7,758 bases of DNA from Fidelibacterota bacterium. GTDB lineage: Bacteria; Fidelibacterota; Marinisomatia; Marinisomatales; CAZVFT01. Shown in pieces: positions 6,441 through 7,758 of this stretch; position 1 is the stretch's first letter, and every line of letters starts with the position of its first letter. Both the position numbers and the translations under genes were made by a program. Where the stretch lies: NCBI GenBank assembly GCA_014381485.1, contig JACNLN010000027.1:1-7758 (forward strand), given 5' to 3'. The notes beneath the pieces are model-generated. The model was not told the DNA's origin, ran no database searches, and saw only the letters and a program-made list of their open reading frames with translations.

Positions 6441-6842
6441 ATGATATTAGAAGGGATCATTTGCCCAGAATGCCGAGTGCCTCTCGAAGAGAGTCAGTTA
6501 CGGGAATCTCTAGTCTGTCCACACTGTAAAACAGATCTTAAGAACACAAAATACCTGCATTTTATTGAGTATCTCATTGCCAATGGAATTGTGAGTGATA
6601 TTGATTTTTTTGATCTGAAACTCTACAAAGATGAGATTGAACGACTTGAACCTTCTGACGAGGAGGAAGTAAACCCTCAGGATTATGAAAAGAAGAAAGA
6701 AAGTTTTTCTCTGTTTGAAGACGAAATAGAACAGATAGCTTTGGAACAACAAAAGGAGGGTCCTCCCGTTGATGAGTGGGATGGTTTAGAGGAAGATTGG
6801 GAAGAATTTAATCGACGTGAAGAAGAGGAAAAAAAGAAGTGA
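6441..6842 (+). CDS. Small zinc-ribbon protein with acidic charged tail
   Basis: A 133-residue protein of unknown function. Two CPxC knuckles, Cys8/Cys11 (CPEC) and Cys26/Cys29 (CPHC), form a zinc ribbon at the N-terminus. A helical middle (about 36-70, YLHFIEYLIANGIVSDIDFFDLKLYKDEIERL) follows. The C-terminal half is dominated by Glu and Asp and ends in EEEEKKK, suggesting a disordered or coiled charged tail. Such ribbons often mediate nucleic-acid or protein contacts, but nothing here fixes a partner. It has its own good promoter, and its stop overlaps the GTG start of the DUF3467 gene (GTGA), so the two proteins are probably made together. I do not recognise a named family. Confidence 0.85.
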   Translation: MILEGIICPECRVPLEESQLRESLVCPHCKTDLKNTKYLHFIEYLIANGIVSDIDFFDLKLYKDEIERLEPSDEEEVNPQDYEKKKESFSLFEDEIEQIALEQQKEGPPVDEWDGLEEDWEEFNRREEEEKKK

Positions 6843-7162
6843 AGGAAAAAGTAAAAAAAAGTCAACAGATAAATATTCAAATTGATGATGATGTTGGAAG
6901 TGGAGAATACGCCAATTTTGTGGTTATTACTCATTCCCCTGCAGAATTTATCTTGGATTTTACACGAATTTTACCAGGGGTACCAAAAGCAAAGGTAAAC
7001 AGCAGAATCGTGATGGCTCCACCTCATGTAAAGGCTTTTCTAAAAGCCCTTAATGACAACATTACTCGGTATGAAAGTAAGCACGGTGAAATAAAAATAC
7101 AGGAGAGAAAGTCTTTCTCAGATTTTGGCCTGAAACCTCCTGACGACGTGCTGCCTAACTAA
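6839..7162 (+). CDS. DUF3467 family protein
   Basis: A 107-residue protein matching the small, widespread DUF3467 family. Diagnostic blocks are the INIQIDDDVGSGEYANFVVI strand pair (11-30), HSPAEFILDF (32-41) and LPGVPKAKVNSRIVMAPPHVK (about 45-65). A helix ending NITRYESKHGEI and a short Pro-rich tail complete it. The usual family length is about 100 residues, so it is complete. The function of the family is not established. The start is GTG at 6839, overlapping the upstream stop, with AGAGGA about nine to ten bases before it. Translational coupling to the zinc-ribbon gene suggests the two act together, but this is inference from gene arrangement. Confidence 0.9.
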   Translation: MKEKVKKSQQINIQIDDDVGSGEYANFVVITHSPAEFILDFTRILPGVPKAKVNSRIVMAPPHVKAFLKALNDNITRYESKHGEIKIQERKSFSDFGLKPPDDVLPN

Positions 7163-7187
7163 TTATACTGAAAAATCCAAGTTCGAT

Positions 7188-7232
7188 ACTGGTATAATAC
7201 CCCAGCGGGAACGAGGGATAGTACCAGTTTTT
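7188..7232 (+). terminator. Hairpin with T-run after the DUF3467 gene
   Basis: ACTGGTA (7188-7194) pairs perfectly with TACCAGT (7222-7228). Inside, ATACCCC and GAGGGAT give further imperfect pairing around an AGCGGGAAC loop. Five T follow directly (7228-7232), which suits rho-independent termination of plus-strand transcription 25 bases after the DUF3467 stop. On the minus strand the nearest T-run is about 12 bases past the stem, so termination of the converging phosphatase gene is less certain. Confidence 0.6.
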
Positions 7233-7758
7233 AATATATAATCCACCTGCGCTCTTTTTTTATTTCCCGGGTCTGGATGAGAAACCAGATGGATAATATT
7301 ACCTGACCAAAGAGATAACCCAAAAGGGCGCCTCCTGCAACATCTAAAGGATAGTGTACTCCAGCATAAATACGGGAAAATGACACAAAGGTTGCGATGA
7401 TCAATAAAGTAGGCTTCAATTTATGATAAAAATGCCCTAGAATAGCAGCAGTTATGAATGTATTTGCGGCATGGTTTGAAGGAAAACCAAATTTACCTCC
7501 CTTACCCATAAGAAGATGGACTGCACTGCCTAATTCGTGAGAAGGTCGAATTCTTCCAACCCACGGTTTTATAATCTGTGCTGAAATATAATCCGTAAGT
7601 CCCACTCCAATAAGAAGTATCAAACCGGCAATTCGCCCTCGCTTTCCACCAAAAATCATCAATCCTAACCAGACACATAGAAGAGGAATAGCTATGATAT
7701 GTTCCTCGGTTATGATGGGTATGATAGTGTCCAATACAGGATTCGAAAGAGTGCCGTT
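7231..7758 (-). CDS. PAP2-superfamily membrane phosphatase, 5' end beyond the window
   Basis: An integral membrane lipid- or pyrophosphate-type phosphatase. All three PAP2 motifs are intact. Numbered from the right edge these are KPWVGRIRP (Lys64, Arg71, Pro72), PSNH (93-96) and SRIYAGVHYPLD (Ser128, Arg129, His135, Asp139), where His135 is the expected nucleophile and His96 the acid. About five hydrophobic segments are visible. The frame is open to the edge, and the residues before the TTG at 7734 (NGTLSNPV) read into LDTIIPIITE, exactly the loop that follows the first helix in this family. The true start therefore lies outside, and TTG is not the start. Substrates in the family include undecaprenyl pyrophosphate, phosphatidic acid and lipid A phosphates; the sequence does not decide. 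Its TAA (7231-7233) abuts the terminator hairpin. Confidence 0.92.
   Translation of the reverse strand, partial: NGTLSNPVLDTIIPIITEEHIIAIPLLCVWLGLMIFGGKRGRIAGLILLIGVGLTDYISAQIIKPWVGRIRPSHELGSAVHLLMGKGGKFGFPSNHAANTFITAAILGHFYHKLKPTLLIIATFVSFSRIYAGVHYPLDVAGGALLGYLFGQVILSIWFLIQTREIKKERRWIIY

Noticed and set aside
7231..7734. Phosphatase as a complete 167-residue protein starting at TTG
   Set aside because: In-frame upstream codons match the family's N-terminal region, so the gene is only partly in the window.

Overview
The window is AT-rich and densely coded, with most genes in tightly overlapping co-directional runs. The gene content suggests a Gram-negative-type bacterium, possibly of the Fibrobacterota-Chlorobi-Bacteroidota (FCB) group or a relative such as Marinimicrobia. 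The clues are a split methylmalonyl-CoA mutase, the alternative GlmU-like nucleotidyltransferase typical of Bacteroidota-like lineages, a membrane J-protein and a DUF3467 protein. This placement is an inference from gene families; no rRNA or other firm marker is present.

Left part (104-4361, minus strand). A four-gene operon reads leftwards: biotin carboxylase, biotin carboxyl carrier protein, a DjlA-like membrane protein with TerB and J domains, and the catalytic subunit of methylmalonyl-CoA mutase. The first three genes overlap and the fourth is separated from the third by no more than 22 bases, so they are probably co-transcribed and translationally coupled. The metabolic genes fit propionyl-CoA -> methylmalonyl-CoA -> succinyl-CoA. 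The carboxyltransferase subunit, the epimerase and the B12-binding mutase subunit are not in the window. At the extreme left a short open frame on the plus strand may be the tail of a convergent gene.

Middle (4362-6162, plus strand). A 56-base AT-rich gap separates the carboxylase operon from a divergent two-gene unit. This encodes a short protein with weak resemblance to the N-terminal half of GT9 glycosyltransferases and a GlmU-family sugar nucleotidyltransferase/acyltransferase with a left-handed beta-helix. The two genes overlap by ATGA and point to nucleotide-sugar or envelope glycan work.

Right part (6163-7758). A 278-base intergenic stretch carries a dispersed-repeat-like palindromic element, a second inverted repeat and a well-formed sigma70-type promoter. 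This promoter drives a coupled pair: a small zinc-ribbon protein with a very acidic tail and a DUF3467 protein. A hairpin with a T-run ends this unit, which converges on a minus-strand PAP2-family membrane phosphatase whose 5' end lies beyond the right edge.

I see no CRISPR array, transposase, tRNA, rRNA or phage module. Most of the window is ordinary metabolism. The parts that deserve a second look are the J-protein inside the propionate operon, the coupled zinc-ribbon/DUF3467 pair, and the repeat-bearing intergenic region.
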